From positions 9,582,346-9,646,345 of the forward strand of contig NC_060906.1 in the NCBI RefSeq assembly GCF_014805685.1: a stretch of DNA of 64,000 nucleotides, in the 5' to 3' direction. The stretch is from Silurus meridionalis. Its lineage: Eukaryota > Chordata > Actinopteri > Siluriformes > Siluridae. A program made the translations under genes and the position numbers. Shown piece after piece: positions 18,244 through 30,099 of the stretch. The first letter of the stretch is position 1, and each line of letters starts with the position of its first letter. The notes below the pieces were generated by a model. It was not told where the DNA came from, did no database searches, and saw nothing but the letters and a program-made list of their open reading frames with translations.

Positions 18244-21200
18244 TGTGTGAAAAGTAAAAGTGAAACGTGAAACTTGGCGAAAATTTGTTCCTTTGTTTGA
18301 AACCCATCACCTGCCTCCCATTTACACTGCACTGAACCAACAAGCTTTTAACAAAAGCTTTCATGTGAATGTTGCACTGACATTCAGATGGCGTTTTCAC
18401 CAAGGCAAAGATTATACATTTTGATTTGAGAAACATTTTTTAAATAAGTTTTTTATATATATTATTATATTTATAGAACAATTTGCTTCAGGTTTTGAGC
18501 CATATCATGGTATACATTTTTCATATTTATAAATTTTTATGATTTTTTTGCAGGGAAACTTCAGCTCCAACTTTCAGAATAAAAGAAACTCAAAATGGCA
18601 ACAGACTTTTCCAGAAAGACAATGCATCAGGGAGCAGTGTGTAAATGCAAAAGTGCCCCCCAATAAACTTTCCTTCCAAAGTGTTTAACTTCAAATAGAC
18701 TTAAGTATACAAAGTACTATGATTTATAATGTTCCCATTATCATTTTTGTCAAGACTCTTAATCAACTCAGTTTATGCGAAAAAGACTCTGACATATCAG
18801 CCTATTAATATTGATATTGATATTGATATTGATGAGTCAAACACTGATTGATATCTATTAAAATAGCCCAAAACCTTCTTTTCAACTACTTCAAAAAAAT
18901 CACGCAAATAAGGTCACCATTGTTGTGGCGAGTTCGAGTTCAGGCGTTTCTTCTATCATTTGTTCCTCTCTAAATGTTCTGCTTGGTGATAAGTACAGTA
19001 GATTCCACCAAGCGCCAATCAAAAACGTGCGCTCGATTTGTGACTTGATGCGTGTCTGAGCAGTTTTTAACCACTCATAAATGATTTCACAAAATGTAGT
19101 CGAGTAAAAAGTACAATATTTGACTTGGAAATGTAATGAAGTTAAAGTCTCCCCAAATAGAAATACTTCGATAAAGTACAGATATGTGAAAAAGCTACTT
19201 AAGTACAGTAAAGATTTACATTTACTTTGTCCACCACTGTCTTGAGTGCATAAGTGCTGAAAAGTGTGAAAAAAATAGTGTGATGGAAGACAGGGTGCCT
19301 ACAATTTGCTTGAGACTAAACCAATCACTCATCAAGCTGCGTGTTTACAAAAACCTGCCCAACACAGTACACATCACCCACTAAAATAATTTCAACCCAG
19401 CATTTTTAGAGTACTTAATTTGATCTTTTATCAACTATATAACTGGCACTGAATGAAATATTTGATGTGTTATATATAATCTTTTTTCAACAATAAATAT
19501 AATGTAATTGGATGCTCTGAGAGTTGCTGTGCCATGCTTTAAAGGTGTAGCTCTCAGTAATGGGTACCTGTGGAAAAACCAGAGAAAGTTTGTCATCACG
19601 CACCTGCGTCACTTTGGTGAAGGGAAGCAGGTCTTAGAGCTGAGTATCCAGCAGGAGAGCATCTTTCTGTGTGATGCCTTCAAAGCAGAACAGGGTAAGG
19701 AGCCACTCTGTAACCTTCTACTCAGATGATTGATAGTGAGGTCTCAGCTATTTTGTCATTAACTATAAAGAAATGTTTGTTACAAATAGAACACAATATT
19801 AACAGTACCTGTATAAATGAAATGTTTGTGTCCATTCAGGTCCTTTTGATCCTCAGTTTTTCCTGAACAACGCAGTCTCAAACATCATCTCTGCACTAGT
19901 TTTCGGCCATCGCTTTCAATATCATGACGAGAAATTCCTGAATATCTTGTGTTTGGATGCTGAAGCGATCCTTTTATCAGGTTCTGCCCGATCTCAGGTC
20001 AGTAGGTAAAAATTATTCTCTGCAAATATTTTTATTCACATTTGTATGACGTCTCAGCTTATGTTACATAGAATATAACATTTGGTATTCATCTTTGCCA
20101 CCAGCTTATTATTTGATGCTTAATAATGGGATGTATTCACACATAGATGCACTGTTGTCTTATTTTTGCGTATGGTGTCTGGTAGCTGTACAATGCATTC
20201 CCTCGCCTCTTTGATTACCTTCCCGGCCCCCACAAGACGATTTTCGCCAACTACACAAAAATACTAGAGTTCTTAAAGGAAGAAATAAGAAAACACAAGG
20301 AGGACTGGGATCCCTCAAATCCTCGTGATTACATCGACAGTTTCCTCGTGGAAATGGAAAAGGTTTGTTTATGATGTTAACACATTTTCTTTGGAACAAT
20401 CGGTGGATTGCAAAAATGAATGAATAACACCAAGAACCCAATCATGCACAATGTTTAACACATTTTTAATCATTTAGAAAAAGAGTGATCCCGAAGCCGG
20501 ATTTAATGTTGATACTTTATTGGTTGCAATGCTGGACTTGTTCGAAGCGGGGACAGAAACCTCAGCCACTACACTGCGCTGGGGTCTTCTCTTTATGATG
20601 AAGTACCCTGAGATACAGAGTGAGTATTTGCACAGTCCATAAACACTATAAGTCATTGATTGCAAAGGAACATGGATAGAGATCCTGTTAAGACTGGAAA
20701 TTTGAAACAGTTTTTTTTTTCAGCCTGGATACATTTATTGGATAACAACATTTAAAATATTTTTTTTTATTCATTTAATAATATGATTTAAGGTCCAGTT
20801 ACCAGTGTGACACTAAAACAGTTAGTAGTAATGGCTACTTTTTACATAAGTACAATCAGAGCCCAAACCTCTACTTTAACTTGAGTAAAAAAAAATTACT
20901 TTACCAGAGTTTTTCAAAACATGAGTATCTGTACTTTTACTTGATTGAAGGATGTTTCTATATCTCTGCTTCTTCGGACCACTTTTGATAGATACTGACC
21001 AGTGCAGTCTGGGAATGTAGCACTTGTGGTGCACTTGTCGCCACAGCAGATCATACATCTCCAAACCCCGTGTCCTCTACATTCCCCGTGGCCTCTTTCA
21101 AACCATCCATAAACCTTTTACCTGGCCTTCCTCTTTTCCTGCTTTCTGGTGGCTCCATCCTCAGCATTCTTCTACCAATATACCCCATGTCCCTCTTGTG

Positions 21201-22581
21201 CACATGTTCAAAACATCTCGAACGCACCTCCCTCACCTTTTCTTCAAAACGTCCTACATGAGCTGTTCCTCTAATAAACTCATTTCTAATCCTGTCCATC
21301 CTCGTCACTCCCAACGAAAACCTTAACATCTTCAGCTCTGCTACCTCCAGCTCCACCTCCTGTCTTTTTTACTCAATGTCACTGTCTCTAAACCATACAA
21401 CATCGCAGGTCTCACCACAGTCCTATAAACTTTTCCTTTCACTCTCTAAGATACCCTTCTATCACAAATCACTCCTGCCACCCTTGTCCACCCACCCAAC
21501 CCTGCCTCCACTAATTTCTACACTTCTCTAACACACTCCACTCACTGGTCATAATGTAATAATGCCATAATGTTATGCCTGGACAGTGTACTGCAGAATA
21601 ATTGCACAGTGCAGTTTATTAAAATTACCCAAATTAAGTCATAATGTTTCTGTCTTCCAGAATATAAATGTTGCTTTCTTATACAAATTCTATTCCTTTT
21701 TATATTTTTATATTTTTCCACTCTTGAATTCTTATCCTTTATTCCCCAATATTAAAGCATTTAACTGCATTTGATACTGTGTATGGTTATGAATAAATGT
21801 ATGGCTGTATGGTCAATTGTATATGGTTCTGAATTTGGTTCTATTTGCTGCGTAACTGTTTCAGAATCAGACTTTTGTATTGTGTTTCCAGAGAAAGTGC
21901 AGGACGAGATTGATAAAGTGATCGGACAGTCACGCCAGGCCAGAATCGCTGACAAACCCAACATGCCCTACACTGAAGCTGTTATTCATGAGATTCAAAG
22001 GCTGGGAAATGTTGTGCCTTTGGGTTTGATGAAAATGGCCACTAAAGATACTGAACTGGGCGGATTCTTCATTCCAAAGGTTTGATCTTCATAAATAATA
22101 ATGATGTACCAAATACAGTGTTCCAGATGATAGATTTTCTCTTTTCTTCAGGGCACGGCAGTGACTACAAACCTGTCATCTGTGCTTAATGACAAGAGTC
22201 AGTGGGAAACACCAGACACATTTAACCCTGGACACTTTCTAGATGAACAAGGCCGATTCCTCAAGAAGGAGGCTTTCCTGCCCTTTTCAGCAGGTAGAGC
22301 AAATGTGCAATGCTGTATAAATATCTGACAAATGCATAAAATATAAAAAGAACAACTGTTAATAATAATATTTAGAACAAGAAATCTCCTTTGTTTTTCC
22401 TGCAGGTAGGAGAGTGTGTGTGGGGGAGCAATTGGCTCGGATGGAGCTCTTCCTGTTCTTTACCTCTCTGCTGCAGAGCTTCACATTCTCTCCTTGTCCT
22501 GGAGATGAGCTGAGCTTGGAGGGACAGATGGGTTTCACATATGCACCCAAACCCTTCTGCATCTGTGTTACCCCACGCTAA
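16301..22581 (+). CDS. Cytochrome P450 family 2 (CYP2J-like), unit A, intact, 492 aa
   Basis: Nine exons: 16301-16483, 16651-16813, 19545-19694, 19840-19997, 20186-20362, 20478-20619, 21892-22079, 22152-22293, 22406-22581. Most have the standard CYP2 exon lengths (163, 150, 177, 142, 188, 142 bp). Visible landmarks: an N-terminal membrane anchor (residues about 15-28), the hinge PPGP (38-41), WxxxR (Trp125, Arg129), the I-helix AGTET (301-305), ExxR (Glu358, Arg361) and the heme loop [10 protein letters not shown] with ligand Cys439. The family are ER-bound NADPH-dependent monooxygenases of fatty acids and xenobiotics; the substrate cannot be read here. Intron 2 uses a GC donor (G|GCAAGT), and only this keeps the exon 2-3 frame. 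Intron 2 also holds a transposon and a relic promoter block. Position beside hook1 suggests the CYP2J-related fish clades (2N/2P/2AD/2V); the subfamily is not assigned. Confidence 0.92.
16830..16893. repeat. (AT)n microsatellite in CYP2-A intron 2
   Basis: An uninterrupted AT run starting 17 bp after the GC donor of exon 2. Confidence 0.95.
17152..17532. mobile_element. 381-bp TIR element with 8-bp target duplication in CYP2-A intron 2
   Basis: The ends are inverted (CTCACTCCCAACTCGTCACA on the left, TGTGACGAGATGGGAGTGAG on the right). The flanks are identical 8-bp copies of GATGTGCT (17144-17151, 17533-17540). The related flank of unit D near 38685 has the site without the insertion. The interior contains GGGTTAGGGTTAG. 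There is no coding capacity; the 8-bp duplication suggests hAT or a similar superfamily. Confidence 0.75.
17533..18000 (+). promoter_or_regulatory. Relic CYP2 5'-flank block inside intron 2 of unit A
   Basis: This matches, in order, the flanks upstream of units B, D and E: GGTGATCAATAAAAACATAT, then a TGTAAAAGGGAGTGTAGATT block, then TTTCTTGGTGTATGGTG, then a (GT)n run (17796-17855), then the proximal AAAATGGCATTCATAATC block up to GTACATAAA. The exon 1 that should follow is missing. It is either a remnant of another duplicated CYP2 unit or an internal promoter; the sequence alone does not decide. Confidence 0.55.
18136..18250. repeat. (GA)n and (GT)n microsatellites
   Basis: A GA run of about 35 bp (18136-18170) and a GT run (18195-18250), in CYP2-A intron 2. 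Confidence 0.9.
18640..19243. mobile_element. hAT-like non-autonomous element in CYP2-A intron 2
   Basis: The right end reads TTTACTTTGTCCACCACTG. The interior (CCACCAAGCGCCAATCAAAA) occurs in reverse orientation at 62210-62800 in a hook1 intron, so the two are copies of one family. The rest of the intron (19244-19544) shows nothing nameable. Confidence 0.6.
20785..20960. mobile_element. hAT-like fragment in CYP2-A intron 6
   Basis: GGTCCAGTTACCAGTGTGAC, TAACTTGAGTAAAAA and GAGTATCTGTACTTTTACTT match the family seen at 14165-14320 and 55035-55215. Confidence 0.5.
21025..21550 (-). mobile_element. RTE-like LINE 3' fragment in CYP2-A intron 6
   Basis: A minus-strand frame of about 100 residues contains [20 protein letters not shown] and [20 protein letters not shown], the C-terminal region of the RTE-like reverse transcriptase ORF. 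It is truncated at the 5' end. Confidence 0.75.
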
Positions 22582-22600
22582 AAGCCCATTAACAAATATA

Positions 22601-23190
22601 CAGTACTGTGCAAAGGTTTTAGGCAGGTGTAAGAAATTCTGTATAGTAAGAATGTTTTAAAATGTATATATTTTTTATTATTAAATTTAGTCAATTTACA
22701 TAAACAAAAACAGTTGTTCAGGAGGTTTTGAACTGGGTGAGGAACAACCAAACTGTACTAATGTGAAGTTGTGGAAGTCAATTTTATGTTACAGGTCATC
22801 CACCATTGGCAAGACTGAGCACAGCAACAAGGGATTTATACTGCATTAGCAAGGCCTCTCCCAGGCACAGATTTTAAAGCAGACAGGGGTTTCAGGATGT
22901 GGCAATGTTGAGGACAATTTTCAAAGTGGTCGGCCAAAGATTTTTTTTTGCAGCAGATAAAAGACGCATCATGGCAGAAACCAGTGGGACCCAGATACAC
23001 CCATGTACAATCTAGAGATGTCTGGCAAGAAGTGGCTTTCATGTATTGCAGCCAAAAAAGCCATACCTCTGGCATAAAAAAAAGACTATGTCATTAAGAA
23101 TTTTCAGCGTAGTCCTGCCCCCAAAGGGACATGATCTCATCATTGTGTCTGGCATCAATTTAAAAATTACCGTTTTTTTTTCTTAACATG
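22601..23190 (+). mobile_element. Tc1-like transposon remnant downstream of CYP2-A
   Basis: It begins CAGTACTGTGCAAAGG after TA, the terminal repeat of a fish Tc1 family. A plus-strand transposase start follows (GGCAAGACTGAGCACAGCAA), broken by stops and deletions. The same insertion sits at the same place behind unit B (29384-30060), so it predates that duplication. 23190-23630 holds an end of another TIR repeat (23195-23290) and otherwise nothing I can name. Confidence 0.65.
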
Positions 23191-23635
23191 ATATTCAACA
23201 TTTTCTTTAACATTTTCAGTTTAATCATTTGATATGTTTTCAATGTTCTATTATGAATAAAATATGGTTTTATGTACATCAATAGTAAATAACAATTCTC
23301 TTTAATCATTAAATTACACAGGTCTCACTGATGGACTTGCATGGGCCATGCGAGTACCTTCACTTTCTTCTTTTTTTAGAAAAAGATTGTTGAGTTATTC
23401 TGTATTTAATTTTTTTGTGCTATGCATCTGTTGTTGTCTTGTTGAAATGTTTGTAATTTCCAAAATTCAAAACTGAAAGAACAACAATTATAATTAAGAT
23501 CCAATTAATTAAAAAGAATATCTGTTAATAGTTGCTAATCAAACGTTAATAATAAATTATGATTATAACTACTAATAACAATTAATGTATTTTTCTTTTT
23601 CTACTTATTATTATTCATTACATGTACAAGAATGT

Positions 23636-23638
<3 letters not shown>

Positions 23639-23728
<90 letters not shown>
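23639..23728. repeat. (AT)n microsatellite
   Basis: A pure AT run of about 88 bp at the upstream edge of the unit B promoter block. Confidence 0.95.
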
Positions 23729-23730
<2 letters not shown>

Positions 23731-23734
23731 ATTG

Positions 23735-24185
23735 TGGCTGTTCAAAACCTTTGTGTGTATCAGGGGATGTAGTTTTCAGTCAGGAAAACAGTACTGCAAT
23801 TCCCTTCCACTCGAGCAGAATGTAAATAAATCATGGGGCCCCTGAGTTACTTTAAGACCACAAGATTTTATCGACATGAACAGATGTAGACATGCTAGTT
23901 TAAGGTACACGAGAATACTACCCACTATCCAAATTTGCATATGATGTGATTTAAGAATACATTGTTTCCACACATGCAGCAGGTTCAGCTTATGATTAAT
24001 ATGAGTGTTAAACGACCATCCTTCAAAAGTTTCCTTAGTGGAAAAGGTACAAAAATTCCAAGCAGTGGCCAGACGATTGTCAAGAATATTTTTTTAATAA
24101 AACCGTTATGTGGTGTAAAAAAAAATAATGGAGACCCCTTCTCTCTAGTTTATTCCAAATAATCTATCCTCAGGTCACAATAGCT
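23735..24185 (+). promoter_or_regulatory. Shared CYP2 upstream block (unit B copy)
   Basis: Collinear with 43195-43534 directly upstream of intact unit E, and with 38630-39099 upstream of D. Shared landmarks are an AAACCTTTGTGTGTA-like start, GGGGCCCCTGAGTTACTT, GACCACAAGATTTTATC, CAGATGTAGACATGCTAG, and CTATCCTCAGGTCACAATAG just before the relic ATG. In E this block is the promoter position. Confidence 0.55.
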
Positions 24186-24318
24186 ATGAATATATATATA
24201 ATTACTTAAAGAAGGATTGATTTTCACTGCAGCTCTTCTGTTTTTTATTATTAATATTAAGAACAAAAACTTCTTCTAGAAAGGATTTGTGCAGCTCTGC
24301 CTTTACTTTTCTTGGTGT
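24186..24318 (+). pseudogene. Decayed E-type CYP2 exon 1 upstream of unit B
   Basis: Starts at an ATG in the same TAGCTATG context as unit E exon 1. It keeps GATTTTCACTGCAGCTCTTC (E has GATTTTCACTGTGGCTCTCT) and a CTGCCTTTACTTTTC tail, with frameshifts and stops between. It lies about 240 bp before the real first exon of B. Confidence 0.6.
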
Positions 24319-25855
24319 ATATGGTGTTCCTAATCTAGTGGCCGATGTGTGGGTGTATGTATGAGAGAGTGTGCATGTCTTGGAGTACAGGGGGCCCACA
24401 AGTAAAGAATACTTTTTTCTAGGAAATTCAGAATGGCTTACATAATCTCGTCCATCTGCTCCATTCCAGTGATGATTTAAGAGCTCAAACAAAACAAAGT
24501 ACATAAACCTTCACACCCTGAAGCAGACACACCACCAGACTCCCAGCAAACTGCAGCAATGCTCTTAAACTACTTAGTGGAATTCCTGGATATTAAAACC
24601 TGTCTTATAGGATTTTTACTTGTGCTACTACTTTTTGATATCTACAGCAACAAAAGCCCTTCAATTTCCCACCGGGACCATGGCCCCTGCCTTTTGTAGG
24701 AAACATTTTCACTGGGGTTGACTTCAAGACGATAGACAAGGTAGACTGAAAAGACTATTTCAACATTTACTTTCTTTGTTTTTAGCCATTAAATGTCTTG
24801 GGCAGAACCGCTATTTTCGTATTTGCTAAAAATATTTCTGTGTCAAAATAAAGAAATGTTTGGGATCTGTCAAAAATCTTTAAAAATTCTAATTAAAAAA
24901 ATGGTATTTTAATTTTTTTCATTATTTTTCAAATACACAAGAATTAATGTTTTTCTTTCTTTTTCATTATGTGTCACTGTAACAGTACCATTCACTCTTT
25001 TCTCTATCATTTCTATGTATTTTAAACTAAGCTTGCTGAGAAGTATGGAGATGTTTTCAGCCTGCGTTGGGGAAGTCAGAAAACTGTTTTTATCTCTGGA
25101 CATAAAATGGTGAAGGAAGCTCTCATTACTCAGCCAGACAGCTTTGCAGATCGTCCTGTTATCCCTCTCTTTCACAAAGTCTTTAAGGGACTTGGCAAGT
25201 AAAACCTTAGTAATATATGGGGTGGGGAATATATTTTTCTCAATGTAACCATTGTTATTGCAAATGTTTTTGTTTTTGACAACAAAATTATCAGGAAAAT
25301 AACTTCTCTAAAATTGTCTGGGTTAAAAAAATACAATCAAACATTTTTAACCAGAAAGCAGGGCAATTATTGGAATTAAGAAAAATAAAGAGAAAATTAT
25401 AATAAAATGTGAATTAATAAATAAATAAAGCACATTTGAACATATTCTAACACGTGGCAGTGTTTTTAAGGTGCATCTGTAAATGTTTATATTCTTTTTC
25501 TGATCATGAACATATATTTTCTTGTATGGTTATTAATCGCACAGTTCTTAGGCTTTAATTACATAAAGATATAAATCAGCTATCGTGAAAGTTGCTAAGC
25601 TTTGCAAGTTTTGTGTTTACTTGCTCTCTTAACCACCAAAGGGCGTCATCTTACAAACTTCACTTGGGCATATAGATAAAGAAACCTCTCTTAGCTAGAT
25701 AGCATTTTTTAGAAAGATAATGCAAAGAGCAGTTCTGAAAAAAACGAGCACAGGTCTCTGCAGTAGTGCAAGAGAGGTAGTGATATGAGCTAGAACCAGT
25801 CACAACACTACCTTCACTGTTATAAACCCTATTCAACACATCTACTGTATATTTA

Positions 25856-26110
25856 TAACATTTGGCAGATGACTTTATCCAGAGCAACTTACAACTGAGC
25901 AGTTAAGGGTGTTGGGTTTCGAACTTGTGACCTTAAAATACAGAGTCCAATGCCGTAACCAGTAAGCTACCATCTCTGCCCACAATTGCATATACATTCA
26001 AGGCATTTAGTAAACACCCTAATCCAGAGCGATTTTCAATTACCTTATTCATACAACTTAAACAGTTGAAGGTTAGGGGCCTTACTCAAGGTCCCAGCAG
26101 GACTGTACTG
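25856..26110 (-). mobile_element. tRNA-derived SINE fragments in CYP2-B intron 2
   Basis: Reverse-oriented SINE sequence: GATGACTTTATCCAGAGCAA tail, then GAACTTGTGACCTTAAAA and GTAACCAGTAAGCTACCA, the complements of the B-box region and A box. A second partial copy follows at 25998-26110. A truncated version remains in unit C at 32452-32507. Confidence 0.6.
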
Positions 26111-26164
26111 AAATAACCCAGCATTTGAATTGCACAAAATCTAACCTTTCATCAACCTTATAAA

Positions 26165-27041
26165 TACAACCCTGATTCCAGAAAATTTTGACACTGTAAA
26201 ATACAAATAAAAACAGAATGCAATGATTTACAAAACTCATATATCCATATTTTATTCACAGTTAAATAAAATAAAACATATCAAATGTTTAAACTGAATA
26301 TATATACGATGTTAGGGGAAAAAATAAGGTAATTTTGAATTTGATGCAGGATTATACTGGATTGTAGCTGCTCAACAGTTTTGGGTGTCTTTTGTTGTAT
26401 TTTTTGTTTCATTATACCCAAATGTTTTCAAATGCTGAAGGTCTAGACTGCACTCATCTACTACAAAGTCATGCTATTGTAATAGATGCAGTATGCAGTT
26501 CGCACTGTATTGCTCAAACATGCAAGACCTTCCCTGAAATAAGTGTTTTCTGGATGGAAGCATTAGTTGCGCTAAAATCTACATATACTGTTCAACATTG
26601 ATAGAGCCTTTCCAAATATGCAAGCTGCCCATTTCACAGTCACTTTGAACTCAAATTCCATCGGAGATATGGCTTTTTAAACTAAAAGCTGATAACAAGC
26701 CATATGGTCCCTATCCTCTTTAGTCCAAAGGACATGGTGTCGATCATTTTCAAAACTAATTAAAAATTTTGTTTTGTCTGACCACAGAACAGTTTTCCTC
26801 TTAGTTTTAATACATTTTAAATTACCCCTGCCACAGAGAGGATAGTGGCATTTCTGGATCCCGTTCACGCATACCTTCTACTCAAGTAAAATGCTACATT
26901 TCTTTAGTTTAGACATTTGATATGTTTTCTATGTTCTCTTGTTAATAGAATATTGGTTTATGAGATTTGCAAATCATTGCATTCTGTTTTTTATTTACAT
27001 TTTACACAGTGTCCCAACTTTTTTGGAGTTGGAGTTATAAA
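26165..27041. mobile_element. Non-autonomous DNA transposon with long TIRs in CYP2-B intron 2
   Basis: The left end (ACAACCCTGATTCCAGAAAA, then AACAGAATGCAATGATTTAC) and the right end (GCAAATCATTGCATTCTG to CAACTTTTTTGGAGTTGGAG) form inverted repeats of over 60 bp. Partial copies of the right end occur near 23250, 30300-30420 and 41140-41300. I do not know the superfamily. Confidence 0.6.
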
Positions 27042-27709
27042 CATAGAGAAAAAAATAGCTTGGTGCTAAATGCAATATTTTTATATGCATGACATGTAAA
27101 CATTTTTTAAATACATGAGAAAAAATTAAATTATATAACTGGATAGAGTGCGATTTGCTGTCCTTACTCTTGCCATGCTGTCTCCTGTTGCCCTGAAGGA
27201 GTAGCTCTCAGTAATGGGTACCTGTGGAAAAACCAGAGGAAATTTGTCATCACAAGCCTACGCCACTTTGGTGAAGGGAAGAAGGTCTTAGAGCTGAGTA
27301 TCCAGCAGGAGAGCATCTTTCTGTGTGATGCCTTTAAAGCAGAACAGGGTAAGGAGCCACTCTGTAACTTACTACTGAGGAGATTATTGATGAGGTTTCT
27401 TAGCTATTTTGTGTCCAGTAGTGTTATTTATAAATTAAACCTGATGTTTAGATCAGATTTGAAGTGGACATACCCAAACAAATAATGGTTCTATTTTATA
27501 AATCTTATGTTTATTTCCATTTAGGTCCTTTTGATCCCCAGTTTTTCCTGAACAACGCAGTCTCAAACATCATCTCTGCACTAGTTTTCGGCCATCGCTT
27601 TGAATACCACAACGAGAATTTCCTGAATATCTTGCGTTTGGATGCTGAAGCGGTCGTTTTAGCAGGTTCTGCCCGATCTCAGGTCAGTAGGTGGAAGTTC
27701 TCACAGAAT

Positions 27710-27782
27710 CTTCTTCTTCTTCTTTCGGCTGCTCCCATTAGGGGTCGCCACAGCGGATCATCCGTCTCCATACCACCCTGTC
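27710..27782 (-). mobile_element. 73-bp 5'-truncated RTE-like LINE insertion with target duplication in CYP2-B intron 4
   Basis: The insert begins with (CTT)n and CGGCTGCTCCCATTAGGGGT, the complement of the LINE stop region and 3' tail. It is flanked by 10-bp direct repeats CTCACAGAAT (27700-27709, 27783-27792). Unit C shows the empty site near 36173. It is recent relative to the B/C split. Confidence 0.85.
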
Positions 27783-29383
27783 CTCACAGAATGACATTTG
27801 GAATTCTGTAATGGAATTATGTGATGCTTCATTATGGAATGTTTTCACACATACATTCACTATTGTCCTCTTTTTGTATCCTCTGTGGCATCTGGTAGCT
27901 GTACAATGCCTTCCCTCGCCTCTTTGATTACCTTCCCGGCCCCCATAAGACAATTTTTGCCAACTACGAAAAAATAATAGAGTTCATGAAGGGAGAAGTA
28001 AGAAAACACAAGGAGGACTGGGATCCCTCAAATCCTCGTGATTACGTTGACAGTTTCCTTCTAGAAATGGAAAAGGTCTGTTTATAATGATGATGTTATG
28101 CTGGATAAATACATTTAAATAATAACCAAACACATAAATAAATAATAGGAAGAAACCAGTCATGCAAATGTTTAACACCTTTTTTAATCGTTTAGAAAAA
28201 GAGTGATCCTGAAGCTGGATTCAATGTTGATACATTATTGATTGCAATGCTGGACTTGTTCGAAGCGGGGACAGAAAGCGCAGCCACTACAATGCGCTGG
28301 GGTCTATTCTTCATGATGAAATACCCTGAGATACAGAGTGAGTATTTGTGCATACACCAGTCCATAAACACCATAAAACCATGCTCACAACATGGAGAGT
28401 CTGGAAATTCTACTTACTAGCTTTTCTTTTCACGTGTGCAAATACTGCACAATAATAAGATATCTTGCACAATTTGTGCATTATTAGAAATTTATGCTGC
28501 ATAATTATCTTTTAGAATAAGACTTCCCCAATATTCAAGCATTTTACTGCATGTGATACTGTGTATGGTTCTAAAAAAATGTACGGCTGTATGGTCAATT
28601 GTATATGGTTCTGAATTTGGTTCTATTTGCTGCGTAACTGTTTCAGAATCAGACTTTTGTCTTATGTTTCCAGAGAAAGTGCAGGACGAGATTGATAAAG
28701 TGATCGGACAGTCACGCCAGGCCAGCATCGCTGACAAAACCAACATGCCCTACACTGAAGCTGTTATTCATGAGATTCAAAGGATGGGAAACATTGTGCC
28801 TTTGGGTTTCCCAAAAATGGCCACTAAAGATACTGAACTGGGCGGATTCTTCATTCCAAAGGTTTGATCTTCATAAATAATAAATTATGTACAAAAAACC
28901 ACAGTGTTCCAGATGATAGATTTTCTCTTTTCTTCAGGGCACGGCAGTGACTACAAACCTGTCATCTGTGCTTAATGACAAGAGTCAGTGGGAAACACCA
29001 GACACATTTAACCCTGGACACTTTCTAGATGAACAAGGCCGATTCCTCAAGAAGGAGGCTTTCCTGCCCTTTTCAGCAGGTAGAGCAAATGTGCAATGCT
29101 GTATAAATATCTGACAAATGCATAAAATATAAAAAGAACAACTGTTAATAATAATATTTAGAACTAGACATCTCATTTGTTTATCTTGCAGGTAGGAGAG
29201 TGTGTGGGGAGCAATTGGCTCGGATGGAGCTCTTCCTGTTCTTTACCTCTCTGCTGCAGAGCTTCACATTCTCTCCTTGTCCTGGAGATGAGCTGAGCTT
29301 GGAGGGACAGATGGGTTTCACATATGCACCTAAACCCTTCTGCATCTGTGTTACCCCACGCTAAAAGCCCATTAACAAATATA

Positions 29384-29440
29384 CAGTACTGTGCAAAGGT
29401 TTTAGGCAGGTGTAAGAAATTATGTTTAGTAAGAATTTTT

Positions 29441-29537
<97 letters not shown>

Positions 29538-30060
29538 ATTGCTTAATTTAGTCAATTTACAGAAACAGAAACAGTTGTGTATGAGGCTTTGAACTGGGTG
29601 AGGAACAACCAAAATCTACTAATGTGAAGTTGTGGAAGTCAATTTTATGTCACAGGTCATTGGCAACCATTGGCAAGACTGAGCACAGCAACAAGACACA
29701 AGTGATTTATACTGCATTAGCAAGGCCTCTCCCAGGCACAGATTTTAAAGCAGACACGGGTTTCCAGATGTGGCATTTTTCTGATTTTTAAAAAGTAACA
29801 AGCATTGTTGAGGACCATTTACAAAGTGGTCGGCCAAAGAAATTTTGTGCAGATAAAAAAATGCATCATGGCAGAAACCAGTGGGACCCAGATACACCCA
29901 TGTACAATCTAGCGATGTCTGGCAAGAAGTGGCATTTATTTAAGTATTGCAGCTAAAAAGCCATACCTCTGGCATAAAAACAAGACTATGTCATTAAAAA
30001 TTTTCAGCGCAGTCCTGCCCACAAAGGGACATGATCTCATCATTGTGTCTGTCTGGGATT
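29384..30060 (+). mobile_element. Tc1-like remnant downstream of CYP2-B
   Basis: Collinear with 22601-23190 behind unit A: the same CAGTACTGTGCAAAGG start, leader and broken transposase (AAGCCATACCTCTGGCATAA). It is interrupted by an (AT)n run at 29447-29522. Confidence 0.65.
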
Positions 30061-30099
30061 ATACTCTAACTCTGTTTGTTTTTACCCAATCATGTTACT

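Larger units (their letters stand above)
24559..29364 (+). pseudogene. CYP2 unit B, probable pseudogene (exon 1 frameshift, damaged heme motif)
   Basis: Exons: 24559-24740, 25032-25194, 27199-27348, 27525-27682, 27899-28075, 28196-28337, 28674-28861, 28938-29079, 29192-29364. Exon 1 is 182 bp, one base short of A, C and E. The frame shifts at about codon 35 (Asn-Phe-Pro-Pro becomes Ile-Ser-His) and stops at codon 47 (TAG 24697). Exon 9 lacks one codon, so the heme loop reads RRVCGEQ instead of RRVCVGEQ, removing the residue between the ligand Cys and the conserved Gly. Exons 2-8 are open and close to A and C; exon 2 has the GC donor. Intron 4 has a 73-bp LINE insertion, and intron 2 a TIR repeat. 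A sequencing error could mimic the single-base loss, but the heme-loop change makes a dead or impaired gene likelier. Confidence 0.85.

Noticed and set aside
18090..18436. 155-codon and 80-codon minus-strand frames
   Set aside because: They consist mainly of Ser-Leu and Thr-His repeats over (GA)n and (GT)n runs in a CYP2-A intron.
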